Below, in pieces: positions 31,551 through 44,716 of a DNA stretch of 64,000 bases (position 1 is the stretch's first letter; each line of letters begins with the position of its first letter). Below the pieces are notes generated by a model. It made no database searches and was not told the origin of the DNA. It worked only from the letters and a program-made list of their open reading frames with translations. A program made the position numbers and the translations under genes. Origin of the DNA: Lyophyllum atratum (taxonomy: Eukaryota > Basidiomycota > Agaricomycetes > Agaricales > Lyophyllaceae); assembly GCA_014905825.1 (NCBI GenBank), contig JACGCN010000053.1:218288-282287 (forward strand), given 5' to 3'.

Positions 31551-33648
31551 GACAGTCTTTGAAAGCTGCGGAACAGATTATTCTCGGGACGAAGATCTAT
31601 TCAGGAGTTCCAACGTGGGTTGCGATGGGAGACAAGTTCAGTTGAGCGATGTTGGGTGAAAGAGATGTGATACGCAGTCGCAATCACCTATTGAACGCGT
31701 TACGTCATTTGCACGTGACTCCCCTATTAAGTCGCCACTCAGCTGACTGCACCTCCTCACCACCATCATTGACGGCGACGCCATGGTATTGACACTCCCC
31801 ATAACTGCTAAGACCAATAGCACCGCTTCCTGTTTACCCTGACGTCCGAGTCCAGCTGGCAAGGACATAATCATTCAAACAATCGTGCTCTGTCATCATT
31901 ATTGCTTGCCAAACCCATTTGTCCAGTATCCCTGTCGCGCCAACTTCGCACCTCTCCCCCACTTGGGATCCGCCTCAAGCGGTACTTTGCCGAATCCGCG
32001 GATATTTTATCTCAAAAGTCATATCCTCGGTGTCATCGTACGCGCTTCACTAATCTTACGACTTGTCGAGATGAACCAGGGCTTGCATCATGCGGGGTCG
32101 GCCTCGACCACCCACGAGATATCACTCGCGGGCCCCGCACACCTACAGTCTGCTCTTCGAACTTGCACCATTTTGAAACACCCACAGCGCTTTTCGCCTA
32201 CATCTGGGACTTCCATCAACAATCAATACTGCGTCTGCGCTGGCGCTGTTTTTGTCTAGTAACTCGCTCACTGCTCATCGTTCGCGGTTTGATATTCCTT
32301 GAACCATTTATCAAGAAACCGGTGATGCTGATCTTGATGTTGTGGATCTCGGTTTACCATTTCTAATGGCACTCAATTTTGCGTGACAAATAAAAGTTAT
32401 CATCTGATCCCCCTCGTTATTCGGTACAACTGAGAAATCATCCTCGCTCCGATCCCTCGACAGTGGACACACATCTTGCTGATGCGAATGGCAGCTCCGG
32501 ATATCTATACTTCCAGTCGGTCTGCCGCTGAAACGCGCACACCTTTTGGGTGTTTCCCCGACTCCAATGCAAAAAAAAGAAGTAATTGGAGATAAAACAC
32601 GCCTGACCCGTCCACCGCAGCCCGCGCACAGGTCTTCAATCAGTCAGCTCAAAGAGGGTTCGTCATAGGATTCTCGTAAATACTGGGGCACAACTAGGGG
32701 CTGTATACAGTACTGGGGCGAATTCAATTGCACCAGCACACCTGTGACCTTCGGCTGAAAGCCATTCCGAACCTGCCGCCGACCAGGTGACTTAAGAATT
32801 CGAAGGCGAGAACGCCGGTTGGCAGGCGCCCGACATCTCATTCAGGAATATCAGGGTGCAACCAGCGAGAGAAGAAAAAAATGTTAAAGAAGCCTCCAAG
32901 AACAGGTTATGTTTGTCCATCGCCTCATTTGGCCCGTCGATGATGACTTCCTCGTGGCCCTTACGTGAACACATTAGTCCTTTTATGCACCATGATCATC
33001 GAACCGCCACGAGCGGCTTCAAACAGGCGTGTGATTGGCTGATGGGCGATGCGCCGTTGAGGTAATTTGAAAGATTCAATTATTTGATCATGACACGAAG
33101 TTCTGTCAAACGCAAACCGAGGCTTCTTGAGAACGGGAAGCTCGGAACCACGTTACCCCACAAAGACAATGTTTCACGGAGAGCGGAAGGACTGGTGGAG
33201 TGGAAGCCAGACGGAAAGGGTTAAAATTATGGTGCGATAAGTATACAGAGCGTTACTACATAAAAATGTATCCGACGGGTAGAAACGAGAGAGGAATAGT
33301 ACTAGGATGGTGGTGTAGGACAGTACTAGTAGGGTAATATACAGTTGAATATAATGGGACGATAATGCATGGTATCAAACAGCGTAATAATGTAAGGCAG
33401 CAGGGTAGACACCTAGACGACAAGATATACAGTAGGAGTGGATGAACATTTAGACAATATGTGCAGTGAATTTAGTGGTATAAGTCAAAATGGTAGGGTA
33501 TGTATGGAGAACGAACGACATGGGGAGCAGAAATTTTTGCGAAAGCGGGACGACGTGTGATTCCAGAGGGGTCAAGAATAAGGTTGAGGCGAGGGGTCAT
33601 AAGATGGACTAACGGGTCATGAGAGAAGGCGACAGGGTGGTGGAAGAC
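31551..33648. other. 2.1-kb intergenic region, no supported gene
   Basis: Between the 5' end of the F-box/RCC1 gene and the 3' end of the Con7-like gene. Plus-strand frames at 31885-32366 begin with an Arg/Ser/Leu-rich stretch resembling a mitochondrial leader (SLSRQLRTSPPLGIRLKRYF), but nothing recognisable follows. It could be a gene remnant. The part from 33070 to 33600 is AT-rich relative to the surroundings and is probably 3' UTR of the next gene. Confidence 0.4.
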
Positions 33649-35745
33649 CTAGTATTCTTCCTCACTTCCGCAGCCGATGCTTCCATGACCAGTGTGTGGC
33701 CTTCCATCCTGACTTTCATTGTACAACTCGTACCCGGATTCCGCAGGGTAGGGCATGGTGCCAGTAGCCTGCAGTGGCGGTAACAAGGAGGGCGCATGAT
33801 ACCCCGGGAGAGGAGTAAGTAATGTGCTATCCGGGGGCAGCCGGTTCATTGGTGCCGCAAGAGGTGAGGGAGGCCGAGGAGGTGGGTACTGAAGATGGGG
33901 CTGGTGGTGCATGCGGGTGTCCAGAGGAGGGAGATTATTATGCTGACCAAAGGACTGGGATGACTGGGACGGAAGGGAAGAGGATAGATGTTGGTACTGG
34001 CTGGTCACCCGTGTCGAGCCGTGCCAAGCCGCAGGCGTACTGCCGCTGTACCGTTGTCGGGCATGCGCACTATAGGCAGCGAGATGATCATCTCGCTCAT
34101 CTCGCTCATCGATCTGAGACCGGTCGAGTTCAACAGGAACGGAGTACCTATCGCCTGACTCTGTAAGCATGGACGGCGCAGACGAAGGAAGGCCGGCCGA
34201 TGGATGGTACGATGGCTGTTGCGTATACAACGGCGTACTCGAATCATCATTCGAGTCGTAGCGACGACTGTGGTACTCGTGGTTATCGTGGCGCAGGCTG
34301 CTTCCTCGCATAGGTCCTGGCGATGTTTCTTTCTTTGCCTTTCGCCACTGTTTTCGCAGCTCCTTGAACTCTGCAGAATTCAGGGGATCAGTCAAGTCTG
34401 AAAAAAATCAAAAGCATGAGGAAGGCGTACCGTTCGGACTACGCTTTGAACCATGCTTCTGCATCGTAACGTGGGCGTTGAGGTGGTTTAGAGTACCGTA
34501 CGCCTTATTACAGTCCTGCCAGGCACATCGGTATAGCCGTTCGATCTCATCATACCGTCTGCGAGGACGCTTCTTGACGGTATTTCCAGGGAGGGCCACA
34601 AAAGAATAGGTTTTGCCGCCGTTGTCCCTTGCGTTCGGGCTGGCGTCCTCCCTGAACGACGAACGACCCGTCGGGCTCATGAGGGGAGCGACCGACGACG
34701 TCGTAGAGGTCCCAGTCCCAGGAGGAGAGGGACCATAGTGGTTCTCTGTGGTGGGGGAGTATGGCAGACCAGAGGTAGGCGAATCGACGCCACCGCTAAA
34801 ATCGGGCTGCAGAGGTGAGATGGCGCCGTCGAGTCCGTCGTCGCCGTGGTAGCTCCCAAGATGGTTTGAGGGGTAGCTTGGATAATCGAGATGCGCATGG
34901 CGTAGGTCTCGTAGCGATCCCATACTTGCCCTTTGATGGAGGGGGTTCACATAGGCACGGGGTGCGTGAACTGCGGGTGGGTTGAAAGAAAATTGAGTCT
35001 GGATTCGAGGGGGAATGGGGATGGATGTATCGCAAGTTTGGGTGGCATAGGGATTGGGAGCAGCAAGAATGGCAGGTTCCGACATACGTCTGTGATCCAA
35101 GAGGGTAGACTGAGAATGTGTGTTATTATCATATTTGTCGGCACCGCTATTACGGGAGTAACGATCGGAATCGATGTCGGACGGGGCCTCCAAACGATCG
35201 CCGGCAGTGTGATAGGAAGGGGAAATTTGAGACGGTCTCTCCTGGGAGTGGGTGGCGCTTATTATTTGCGGATACGATGAGGGGTGGGGATCCACGGGGG
35301 ATGGAGATTCAGAGAGGTAGGCCGCCTTGACCTGGGATCCCCTCATGGAGTCGCCAGTATTATTAGTATAGTCATAAGTTCCTTGTGCGCTGTACACAGA
35401 ATCGTACGAGTGGGAATTTGTAGAGTAGGAGGTAGCATGCTGGTTGTTGTTGTCGTACATTTCAGCGGGGGATATTGGAGAATTGTATGACCCCGAGTTT
35501 CGATGAGCATAGCTGTAGGGCAAGCCAGAGCCAGAGGGTGGCGAATGGGGGGAGTGGGTATCGTCCTCCACAGTGGCAGGAGAGTCCGGTTGGACGGGAG
35601 AAAGACTAGCGGGGAAGGAATGGGACGGGTCGGCAAAGTAAGAGGGATTAACTAGTTTTGGACGCGACAGGTGGCTTGGATAGTCGGGAACGTACTTCGG
35701 GATGAGGATATGGGGTGGGTGGTGCGGCAGGAGATGCGAAAGCAT
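33649..35745 (-). CDS. Con7-like C2H2 zinc-finger transcription factor
   Basis: Fungal-specific regulator of the Con7 type, linked in ascomycetes to cell-wall and morphogenesis genes. Exon 1 (35745-34431) encodes a long Ser/Pro/Tyr-rich region. It ends in the conserved block SFVALPGNTVKKRPRRRYDEIERLY and one C2H2 finger, CAWQDCNKAYGTLNHLNAHV then MQKHGSKRSPN. A 60-bp intron (34430-34371) joins this to EFKELRKQWRKAKKE, the hallmark basic helix after the finger in Con7 proteins. The C-terminal 240 residues are disordered, with a His/Pro-rich stretch, and end CGSEEEY at 33649. The start at 35745 is the first in-frame ATG. The region upstream carries a fold-back element. Confidence 0.88.
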
Positions 35746-36602
35746 GGCATGAACTGGGGGCTAGGAGGGATTATAAAGGATGGCTCAAGAAGGATGGACG
35801 GGTCGAGAGGAAGCGTAGGCTGGAATACGACGGTTCCGCTGAGGATTAAAAGGTTTGGTCAATTCTGTCGAACTGCAGGTGCTTCCGCTTATGTCGAATC
35901 TCGATCTCTTGTGACGTGACCGTGTTTTGTCAAATTACCAGAGGCCATCCTGCCCAAATATTGCTGCCCGAACAATCAATACATCATATCTCTCTCCTTC
36001 TAGAATTCTAGAAGCATGTCCGCGACCCTGCATTCCCTGTCAGATTCCATCGATGCCCACAGCCTGGTTTGACTGCGACGTGGCACACAATCCCCATCCC
36101 CCCCACTTCGTAGCGATCCCAGCGGCAACTCAGCTCGCCTCCATCCCGCCAGCCCGACCAACTTCCGCCCTCATCCGCAGACTCCCCGCTTTGACCGCAG
36201 GAACGGGGTTAAATCTAATTCAATAATTCCTTATCCGGAGCCGGGCCGTGTGATTATTCTTTCACCGACCTGCGAGATTCACGATTCTCCCCCAACTTTC
36301 AACTTTTTCCCAGCAGCTATATCGCCCAACGTCCTACCCCACACTGCTTAATCTTATCGATCGTCGACGCTGGTCGTCTGTGTTGTCATGGGCTTTCCTG
36401 TCATCCCACGCTCTTCTTTGTGCCCTTGGACGAATCTATGTGCTTGCATTCTCCTTCAAGGGGATTTAAAAAAATCTGAGAGTATTGATTTGCGGCTCTC
36501 ATTTGCCGCATGTCAAATAGAACTATGGAGAGGGTGTTGGAACCCGCCAATCGCCATCAAAGCGTTCCGCTTCGTACGCGTCACCCTTGAACAAAGCTCA
36601 AC

Positions 36603-37531
36603 GATCACCAGGCTCCTAAAACCAGCCGTCGATATGGTGAAGACAACTCTATCCCACTGCGGGTGTTGAGGCTTAATCAGTAAAAATAGATTTTCTCATC
36701 ATGTGATTAGTAGCCAATCAGTATCGGGGTGGTTTGGTTGTCGTTCACCATATGACGGCTGGCAAAATACCACCGGCAGCTCAATCGGCACATCAGCGGA
36801 GTGTCAACTCACGAGGCGACGACGCGTTCACGCGCCTTTGTTGATTGAGTTCGTACAGACTTCGAACACCTTGAAGATGTCAACGGGACAAGCCAGCGAG
36901 TGGGTTAAGTACAGAATATCATTCAGCAATGTTCTAGAATTTTTACCCGATATCATGCCTCCGAGTACGTGTGATCGACGATTGCAAACTATATTACTAG
37001 GCCTCCTCAGAGTCAATTTCAAATAGAAAAATGTAACCCTCTCGAGAGCTCACTACCATGCCACTCTCCGGATGTCCTTAACGCTCCAGTCGCGAGATGC
37101 TGGAATTGTTGGAAGCCATTATTAGAAGTGGGATGAATACACAGAAAATGCAGGCGAAGAGAGAGTCAGGAGGTGGATAGAGTGGATCAAATAGAGCTGT
37201 AAAGCAATAAGATAGCCATAGAATAGGTGTAAACGAGCGCGACGGCGAGATGTGAAAGCGGAACCTTGAACACGATGCTGTGAACTCGATCTCAACAAAG
37301 ACGCGTTCACGCGCCTTGGTCACGTGAATTTCCACTCCGCTGATGTGCCGATTGAGCTGCCGGTGGTATTTTGCCAGCCGTCATATGGTGAACGACGACC
37401 AAACCACCCCTGCTCTGATTGGCTCATCAAAATTCTCGCGTGGCCAGATTCCACCTGATTTACAACTACCTCGCTCTCAGATAAAGTCGTCTTCACCATA
37501 TCGACGGCTGGTTTTAGGAGCCTGAACGATC
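36603..37531. repeat. Fold-back element: 250-bp inverted arms with nested inverted 26-nt motifs
   Basis: Left arm 36603-36853 and right arm 37282-37531 are imperfect inverted copies with an almost perfect 80-bp core (from GGGGTGGTTTGG to CAGCGGAGTG). Each arm also contains two head-to-head copies of CCAGCCGTC(G)ATATGGTGAAGAC-type sequence, at 36622-36647 and 36737-36762, and at 37374-37399 and 37486-37511. That makes four copies of alternating orientation. A CCAAT box (GCCAATCAG) lies at matching places in both arms. The 430-bp centre has no recognised gene. No transposase is present and no target duplication is clear. It could be a non-autonomous DNA transposon (fold-back MITE) or a duplicated regulatory module. 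Confidence 0.8.
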
Positions 37532-40393
37532 ACCACCTTTTTCTTCCGAAACGATCGACCACCACAACCACCACGATACTCGACTGACAGTTGACAGGTC
37601 GTATTCGTGTTCTCGACTACTGTTCAACGCGCCAATGACGACCAGACATAGAGAGATACAAAACTCCCACACGCAACGCTGGCATGTAATTATTGCCATC
37701 TCCCCACCCACCGTCCGGCCGTTCCGGATCTAGGACCCTCACTCCTTTTTTGCCATCACTTCTTCGCCGGGGACTGTGGCGACTTTGCATCAACAGCGAA
37801 GAGGTATTCGGGCGTAAAACACAGAGTCTGTGGTCTATTTTTGAACCGTGTTTCAGGCCGCAGCATCCATAGTGCCGCTCTACACCAGGAAAGGTATTCA
37901 AGCCTGGGCCCGACGTAAGGCCAGGCAGGAACGTTGCGCGTACCCTTGCACACGCTGGGTCGCATCGTGGTCGGGTGACCGTGGAAGAGGTATAATTTTA
38001 CGGTACGGAAGTAAATAGAGCCAGGGTGGAAATCGGGTGATAGCAGATTGTGGGCTTGTAGGCGTCTAATCCGATATAACGGGTTGAAACGTTGCGAACA
38101 TTTGTGACGCGCTGTAGACCGGGAGGTCGAATCGTTCGGGATGGGGGGGTTCTATGATGAGCTGGTTCGATTTCTGCTCAAATGACCCGCAACGTGAGGA
38201 TCGACGCTTCGACGGACCGGATTGCTGAGAAGGATCAAACGAAGACCCGCAGCTTCTTGCTTCCTGAAGACTTTGGAGCTGGATGGAGGCTGGATGGGGG
38301 TATTTTAAATATACTGCATAGACTCCCAGCAAACGCCCACTGTGTAGGGACTGGGCATGACCGCGAAAGGTATCGGGCAAGGAGTTAGGTGAACGTTTGA
38401 TATAACGAATGATTCTTGGGACAACTCAGCGAATGAAACAACAGAGACGTCCGTCCACGTGAAGCGAAGAGGAAACCATTGCCATCCCGAATAGAGAGTG
38501 GAACGAGAAGCGGTTCGAAGCAGGGATAACAACGAGCATCGCGGGATGCGTTATCTTAGGTGATGGTGGAGGTCGTAATCTTGACACCCGGAATGTATCC
38601 CGAAGAGCCGGAGAATGCGAAGCGGTAAATCTCGTCCAAGGAAGGTGGGCGAGCCTGAACTGCAAAAAAATGGTGGCTGGACGGCGTGTCAAAAGAATCA
38701 ATGCAAGGATCATACGCTAAAGGATGAAGTCAATCGACCCTACAACACTCCGATGACCAGCATAGATGGCAAATAGGCGATGGAAGGTGCTCCTTTGACG
38801 TCCAGCAGTGAAGCATATCCATGGATGGTGGGACGTCAAGAGCACATATTCATGTCACAGAGAAGAGTCAAAACCCAGCCCTGCGGTATGGCGGGGTAGG
38901 ATGGGGTAGGGATCAGTAATAATTGTCACCTGATCGTCCACCGTCGGCAACAAATGCCGACTACTCAAACACAAGTTCAATTGGACATACCTACGGTGAT
39001 TGCGGCTTGGTATTATATGGTGTGATGAAAAACCCCAAGAACACTTGAGTAATCCTGATTGGACGGGGATGACCAAATGGAAATTCAAACTGTGTGGGCA
39101 TTTGAACATGGAGCTTGCTTGGGCTTGTATACCAGCGACCGATCCTGCGACACCTGCCGCGGCGCCTAAGATTTCGGGACCATGTCGTCTAATGGGGTGG
39201 CAGTGAGTGCGAAAGCAAGGCACATCGCCGTGGACAAAAAATCGCAAGGGGCGTAGGGAGGTACAGTACCTGGCATTGACAGAACCTACTCAACGCCAAG
39301 AGGGAGTCATGGGCGTACATACCGTCACCTGAAGTTGGAGCGCATCTACAGGCAGACAGGCGGGGCATCGCGATCATCTCCTTCGCGACCGCAGTGTCAG
39401 TCTTGCCGTGTAGATGCGGTATCCTCAAGAGCGGGATCGTCCCGATGGAGAATAGAGATAACGAAACATATCATGCGAGGGTGCAATGACCAAGACCTCG
39501 ATGACACCATTCAGGGACAGGGGCAGTGGTCCGCTTTCAGAGGCTGGAGACGCAGAGACAAGGTGCAGTGGAACAGATAACGAGTGTGTTGATGTGATCG
39601 GTGGACGGATTCGGTAAATAACACAAACATGCAACAAGATGAGCCAGCATCACACTCCGAGGAAAACGCAGATCGATTTGGACGATGGGCAAGTCGGTGA
39701 CAACTGGCTGAGCATCACTGGTGAACAAGAGCACAACGACAGCAGTTCGCTGCAGGTCGGCAATAGATAGCGCTGAACAGGTGATGCCAGAGGATGTTTG
39801 CAACGACCTTTGCATGTGCTTGGGCGGTCATGAGAGGTCATGAGAGACCGCATCAACAGATCCCTGTTATACAGAGATTACAGAGCGAAATTTGACAAGA
39901 GGGTGCTGCCGCGACACATATTGGGATGGCTGATGAATTATGAACTGATTTGGAAAATAAGGGTCCTCTGGAAAATGAGAAACGTGGACCAGGGGCTCGT
40001 AGGCTTCGGAGTGTTCACCGCGGAAGCGACCTCCGAAAGATAGAAAGAGAACTTGTCCAGCAGCGAATGAGTCTCAGTTCCTGGTGAAATTTAGTTGTAC
40101 CGCTTGATCCCATGGCCAATGCCCTGATACGTGGCCGATTTGATCTACGCACAGTAAGATTTGTCAAGCTGGGAGAGACATAACCTAAGATGCCAGGTGT
40201 GCCTTTGCCCTACATATTGGCTTGTGGGGGACTTGGAGGTGTCTGGTGCCAGTGGCGCTGGTAATACCACGAATAACCCATAAATGCCGCAGTCACATGA
40301 CTGTGACAATGGATCAGACATCGAGGGCGACACGGCCTACACCGGTACTACTGTCCTGTCCAGCGGCAGTACTCGTTGTCCTCCGTGTCAACG
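37532..40393. other. Unresolved 2.9-kb stretch, possible multi-exon minus-strand gene
   Basis: No product recognised. Minus-strand pieces look partly protein-like: a Gly/Ala-rich helix GPEILGAAAGVAGSVAGIQAQAS near 39170, and near 38640 an exon-like segment after a TTTTTTTGCAG acceptor reading PPSLDEIYRFAFSGSSGYIPGVK. They could be exons of one small gene, or chance. The rest shows nothing I can support. Confidence 0.3.
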
Positions 40394-41549
40394 ATGCCGA
40401 AGGCGCCCAAGGCTGCATCCTCGGCAAGACCCTCCACACGCCGCTCCTCACGCCTCAACAAAAGTAAAGGTGAATACACCATCTATCGTTATGTGAGACT
40501 GGGAATCAATTGCCTATATTCGTCAAGATCTCAAGAATGTTAATGCTGTAGTCACTGGGGGTCCTTCCAGACCCAACACCAAGACAGCTGCCATCGACGG
40601 TGTTCCTCTGTGTGCGACTGATGATTCGGCATCTGTGGCAAAGCCCCACGCTTCCTCAGACCTTCGACGATCTCTGCGGATGACACCTGCGGAACTCATT
40701 AGACGCGAGAAAGCACTGCTCAAGGAAGAGCAAGAGTGCAAGCGCAGAGCAATCGAGCTCGACGAACGTGCGTCATCGTTGCTGAGGAAGGAGGCCGAAG
40801 CTTCCCTCATATTGTCTCAAATCGCCAAACGAGAGGCAGAGGCGTCCCTGGCTCAGTTAGAGGAGCACTTCACTTGTGCCTTGTGAGTCCACCCTTACGT
40901 GTCACTTGACCGCGCACCTTACAGCTGCTACAAGGTGCTATGAGATCATTGCACATCCCTATACCCTCAACCCGGGCCAATGCGGGCACACATTCTGCGC
41001 CATCTGCATTTTGAAATGGTTCTTCTCCCGGCTGCATTCTCATTGTGGAGCATGGCATGAATCTGTCGACTGTCCTATCTGCCGCAGCCTGCTCGTCATC
41101 ACGCCAGATCGCACCCCGCGCCCAGATACCACATTTCCGTTTGTTCCGAACAGGACCGCGGCGGCCGTCTGTGAATCGCTGATCGAGAAACTTAGAAGTG
41201 CACCACCAGGTGCTCTGGTTGTCAAGAGGGAGGACAGTGAGGGCGCATGGGGATGGACGTCAGGATGCAGTCGGAAGAAGGACGCGTCGAAGGAGGCGGA
41301 CGAGAAGATAGACGAGAACGCGGATGTGGCTGGCTGGAGAGAGGGTGGGTTTATGCGAACGGAATGGCTAAAAAAGGACAGGCGAGTCGAGTCGGCCAAT
41401 TTTTCTGGGTACTAGCAGCCGCTAACTCTGCTTCTTTTACTCGCGCTTTCGCCAGGGATGGCAAGAAAGAAATGAACCGTATATCGAAGGATTGGTCAAC
41501 CCTTACCTCACAAGACTTCAGAAACTTGAAGCAGAAGCTGGGAGTATGA
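40394..41549 (+). CDS. RING-finger protein (C3HC4-like E3 ubiquitin ligase candidate)
   Basis: The start ATG at 40394 gives a basic Ala/Ser-rich leader (MPKAPKAASSARPSTRRSS). After an intron at 40470-40527 comes a coiled coil (about residues 85-155, RREKALLKEEQECKRRAIEL and REAEASLAQLEEH). The RING follows, C-x2-C...C-x-H-x2-C-x2-C...C-x2-C, read as FTCALCYEII, QCGHTFCAICILKWFF and CPICRS. The RING is split by an intron directly between CAL and CYEII (acceptor AAG). The tail has a Lys/Glu-rich stretch, then a final exon ending LKQKLGV at the TGA at 41549. The last intron starts GCGAGT after KKDR and ends GCCAG, a second GC-AG intron in this window. The arrangement of a coiled coil before the RING suggests dimerisation. 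The substrate is unknown. Confidence 0.8.
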
Positions 41550-42044
41550 GATCGGACTCATGACTTCCTGGTTATACCCTTGCTGTACGACTCTCGCATC
41601 ATCGAAGACATTTTAATATTATGCATTACATGCACACCAACAGCTCACCTATTCACCCTTCATTCCGCGTCTTGCTCGATCCTAATCCTCTCCCGCGGCG
41701 CATCATATGCACCATCTGCTCACATCCGCGCATGTGATTATGCGCGTACCTATCGTAATGGAAATCTGATAATTAAATACATACCACCTACCTGCCCATC
41801 GCGTAACCCCATCCTTTTTCCTCACCCCCGATCCACACACCGTATCGCTTGCATTTTGCTTGCATTCGTGCCTTGTATTGTACTTGTAAAACCAACTGGC
41901 GTTAAATTATTATCATACACTGCCAAACCCATCACATTGAACTCTAAGTACTAGCGCAGAAATCGGACAAGAAGCAAATGGCTCTGAGTCTTCTAGATCG
42001 AGCAAGCACGACACGGCCACACCGGCAACACAAAGTGGAGCCGC
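41550..42044. other. Convergent intergenic region
   Basis: Between the RING gene stop and the Arp8 stop. It is pyrimidine-rich with no exon-like structure, probably the 3' UTRs of both genes. Confidence 0.5.
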
Positions 42045-44716
42045 CTATAGGTAGAAACACCGTTCCTTCAGGGCTCGCATACCGAAAGTGTCCTTTTTTG
42101 CCAGGGTTGTAAGTCAGCGACAATAATGGTAAGCAGAGAATGAACCTACCCAATCCGACTTCGTCACCCATAGGTCGGACACGCCATCCATCTTTCCAAG
42201 GACAGCAGCCCCCTTCCATGCTAGCACGATCGGATCCACCTCCTTCGGCGGTGGAATAATCTGTACCTTCTCCATATTGGGCACCAAGGGTGTCGCGATG
42301 GCCTGCAGCCTACAGAAAAAAATTATACGTCAGAATTATTCTAGAAAAGCAGAGAAAGGATCCATAGGCTAACCTGCTTTCGAGCGCGTGACTCATGCCA
42401 GGGATATGCGCCGTCCCGCCAATGACCAGCACAGCCTGCAGGTACTTGCGGATCTTGTCGTCCCCGCCAGCTGCCCGCGCGCTGTTGAAGATCGCGACGT
42501 CAAGTGGCAACTTGCTTGCCTCGAAAGGCACATCGATCGAGAAGCCGCCAGGGTACGCCGGCGTCGTTTGGCCTGTTCCCGCGTTCGCAGTATTTGTGGT
42601 GCCATTTGAAGGTCCCGCCGCGCCCGTGCCCTGGTGTGAGGGCGTGTGTGAAGGCGTAGGCGCCTTGCTCTCATCTTCGACATCGATGATGTCAATGCCA
42701 TCCGCGGAGTTCGCAACAACGAGCAGGGTTGGATTGGAGTCGTCCGTCAGCATGGGCTGCGGTTCTGCCTGCTCCGCGGGTGTGGAGGTGCCTGGAGACG
42801 CTACTCAGATTATGGTTTCTCAACCCCATTGTGAGGGGGACCTTACCTGGGAGAGACGCAGCTGCCGACGTCTGTCCCTTTTTGGTGGGAGACTCGGTTG
42901 GGAGGCCAGCGGGCATCAAGTGTTGCGTAGAGATAACCATGGCGTTTGTCTGTTACGTAGAGATTAGAGGTAGTATTTTTGGACGTGGCAGAACCTACGA
43001 CGCGGTCGGTCTGGTGATCGATAATCTCCTCTGTTACATTGTATGATGATGGAGGTCTGAGTCCGAGTCGTTTCCTTTCAAATTCGACAACACGCGGCTC
43101 GAATAGACACTGGGTCCTTTAATCTTAGTTTGTGACTTGGGTGTTAAGAATAGAAAAATACCATAGGCGCAAGGATGATCTCATCATAAGCCCGAAGACC
43201 ATATTTCTCGGTCGGACGGTCTGGTCGTCTCACGACGAAGTCGTAGAGATTAAGAGCTACATCCGCCTGTGAGATATAATGAATACTTTGCAGCATGATG
43301 ATAGCACCGACTCACCTCTGTTAAAGTACACAGCCTGCTTTTGAGGTCTTCCATCACATTCCAGTCATAAGCATGTGTCAAGTCCAAGTCTCGGTACGGG
43401 AAGTTTATCCTTTGCAAAAGGACGTATAGAAACTCGGTGATATCATCTCCGCCGATACTAAGTGACATCCTGAGAGTGAATATTCTCAACACATTGCGGT
43501 AAGGTTCAATTCTATTAATAACCAGAACGTACCTTGTCTCTGGGAGGACCATACCTTCGTCAACACAGGCGACACTCGTCGTTGTGGCACCAATGTTCAC
43601 CACGCAGGCATTCGAAATGCCAGCGCCATAGGTCGCCGCCAAAGATTCCTGCGAAAGGTTCAGAGACCAAGTTGACCTAACAAAAATGGAATATCCCACC
43701 TGCTGTGCACATATCTGTTTGAAGCCCATGGTTATTAATAGCAAGTTCACAAGCTCGCGTACATATGCACGATCGTAGAAATCAGGGATGACAAGAATCA
43801 CAGAATAATTCTATTTTCAGAATAATATATGCTGTAAGACTGCGAAGAAATCTCGGAGATGTCAATGCGCGTACCTTGAAATCCCGTGGTTCGATATTCA
43901 TCCTTTCTTTCAGCGTTGTTGATAGGATGAATTCCAGGTCACTAAGGATGACCTGAAGGGACGGATAGTCACGGGTATTGAAGTTTGCGCCGTATATCGG
44001 CCAGCGTAGAATGTATCCGGCTTTCTGGGGATCAGCTAGACGAAGAGCCTGACGGACGAAATGAGCCAGCAGATCATGATTCAGACGAGGGACTTACTTT
44101 GTCCCCAAAGTACGCATCTTCAGATGACATATTCTCTGTCCAATCTACGCGGAACGGGTCGTTGTACTCTGCGATGATTTCCGGTTTGAATTGCTCGTTG
44201 AACGTCGAAGCAATGGCGGTGGCATTGGGCGTCACGCGTAACTTATAGAATCGCATGCGATCCCGGAGAGAAACCGTGATAGCAGCGATTTTGTCGGCGA
44301 ACTGTAGATTCGAGTCTAGCATGAGAATACAAGGTTGTCGAGGAGGACATACAGTGTCCTTCTCTGATTGCTCATCTCCAACCTCAGTCTCCCCAGTCCG
44401 TGGCCGCGAGATTCCGTCAACACGGGTAGGTGCTGGAACGGGCACATTGTACTTGCGAGCAACAACGTTGGGTATACTGATGGGAGTAACATCTGAAGCT
44501 CTTCCAAGTAGAATGGATCGTGAACCAGGATGTATCACAATAACCTGCGAGCCGCGTCTGCTCTACACTCTGGTTATATTGCATACGCAGTCAAGTAGAA
44601 TCGGCATCAAGTGCTGACCTTGAGTCCTGCGAGGTCGTGCTATCCTCTGGTGCTTTGTTCTTAGCGTTTCTTGACCATAGTGTCTGTGAGTCCGACTTGA
44701 GATATGTCGTGCTCAT
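42045..44716 (-). CDS. ARP8: Actin-related protein 8 (INO80 complex)
   Basis: Nuclear actin-related subunit of the INO80 chromatin remodeller, forming the module that senses linker DNA. The start ATG at 44716 leads into STTYLKSDSQTLWSRN and, after an intron, HPGSRSILLGRASDVTPISIPNVVARK. Then come RDRMRFYKLRVTPNA, GYILRWPIYGANFNTRDYPS, NYSVILVIPDFYDRAYVRELV and ATYGAGISNACVVNIGATTTSVACVDEG, the actin-fold phosphate-binding region. MSLSIGGDDITEFL and YGLRAYDEIILAPM follow. An Arp8-type disordered insertion with NPTLLVVANSADGIDIIDVEDES is next. Then come YLQAVLVIGGTAHIPGMSHALESRLQ, IVLAWKGAAVLGKMDGVSDLWVT and the end ERCFYL at 42045. About ten introns are needed. Confidence 0.9.

Noticed and set aside
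31902..32366. Possible mitochondrial protein with an Arg-rich leader
   Set aside because: The leader-like start is followed by unrecognisable sequence; I could not align it to any mitochondrial family in any frame.
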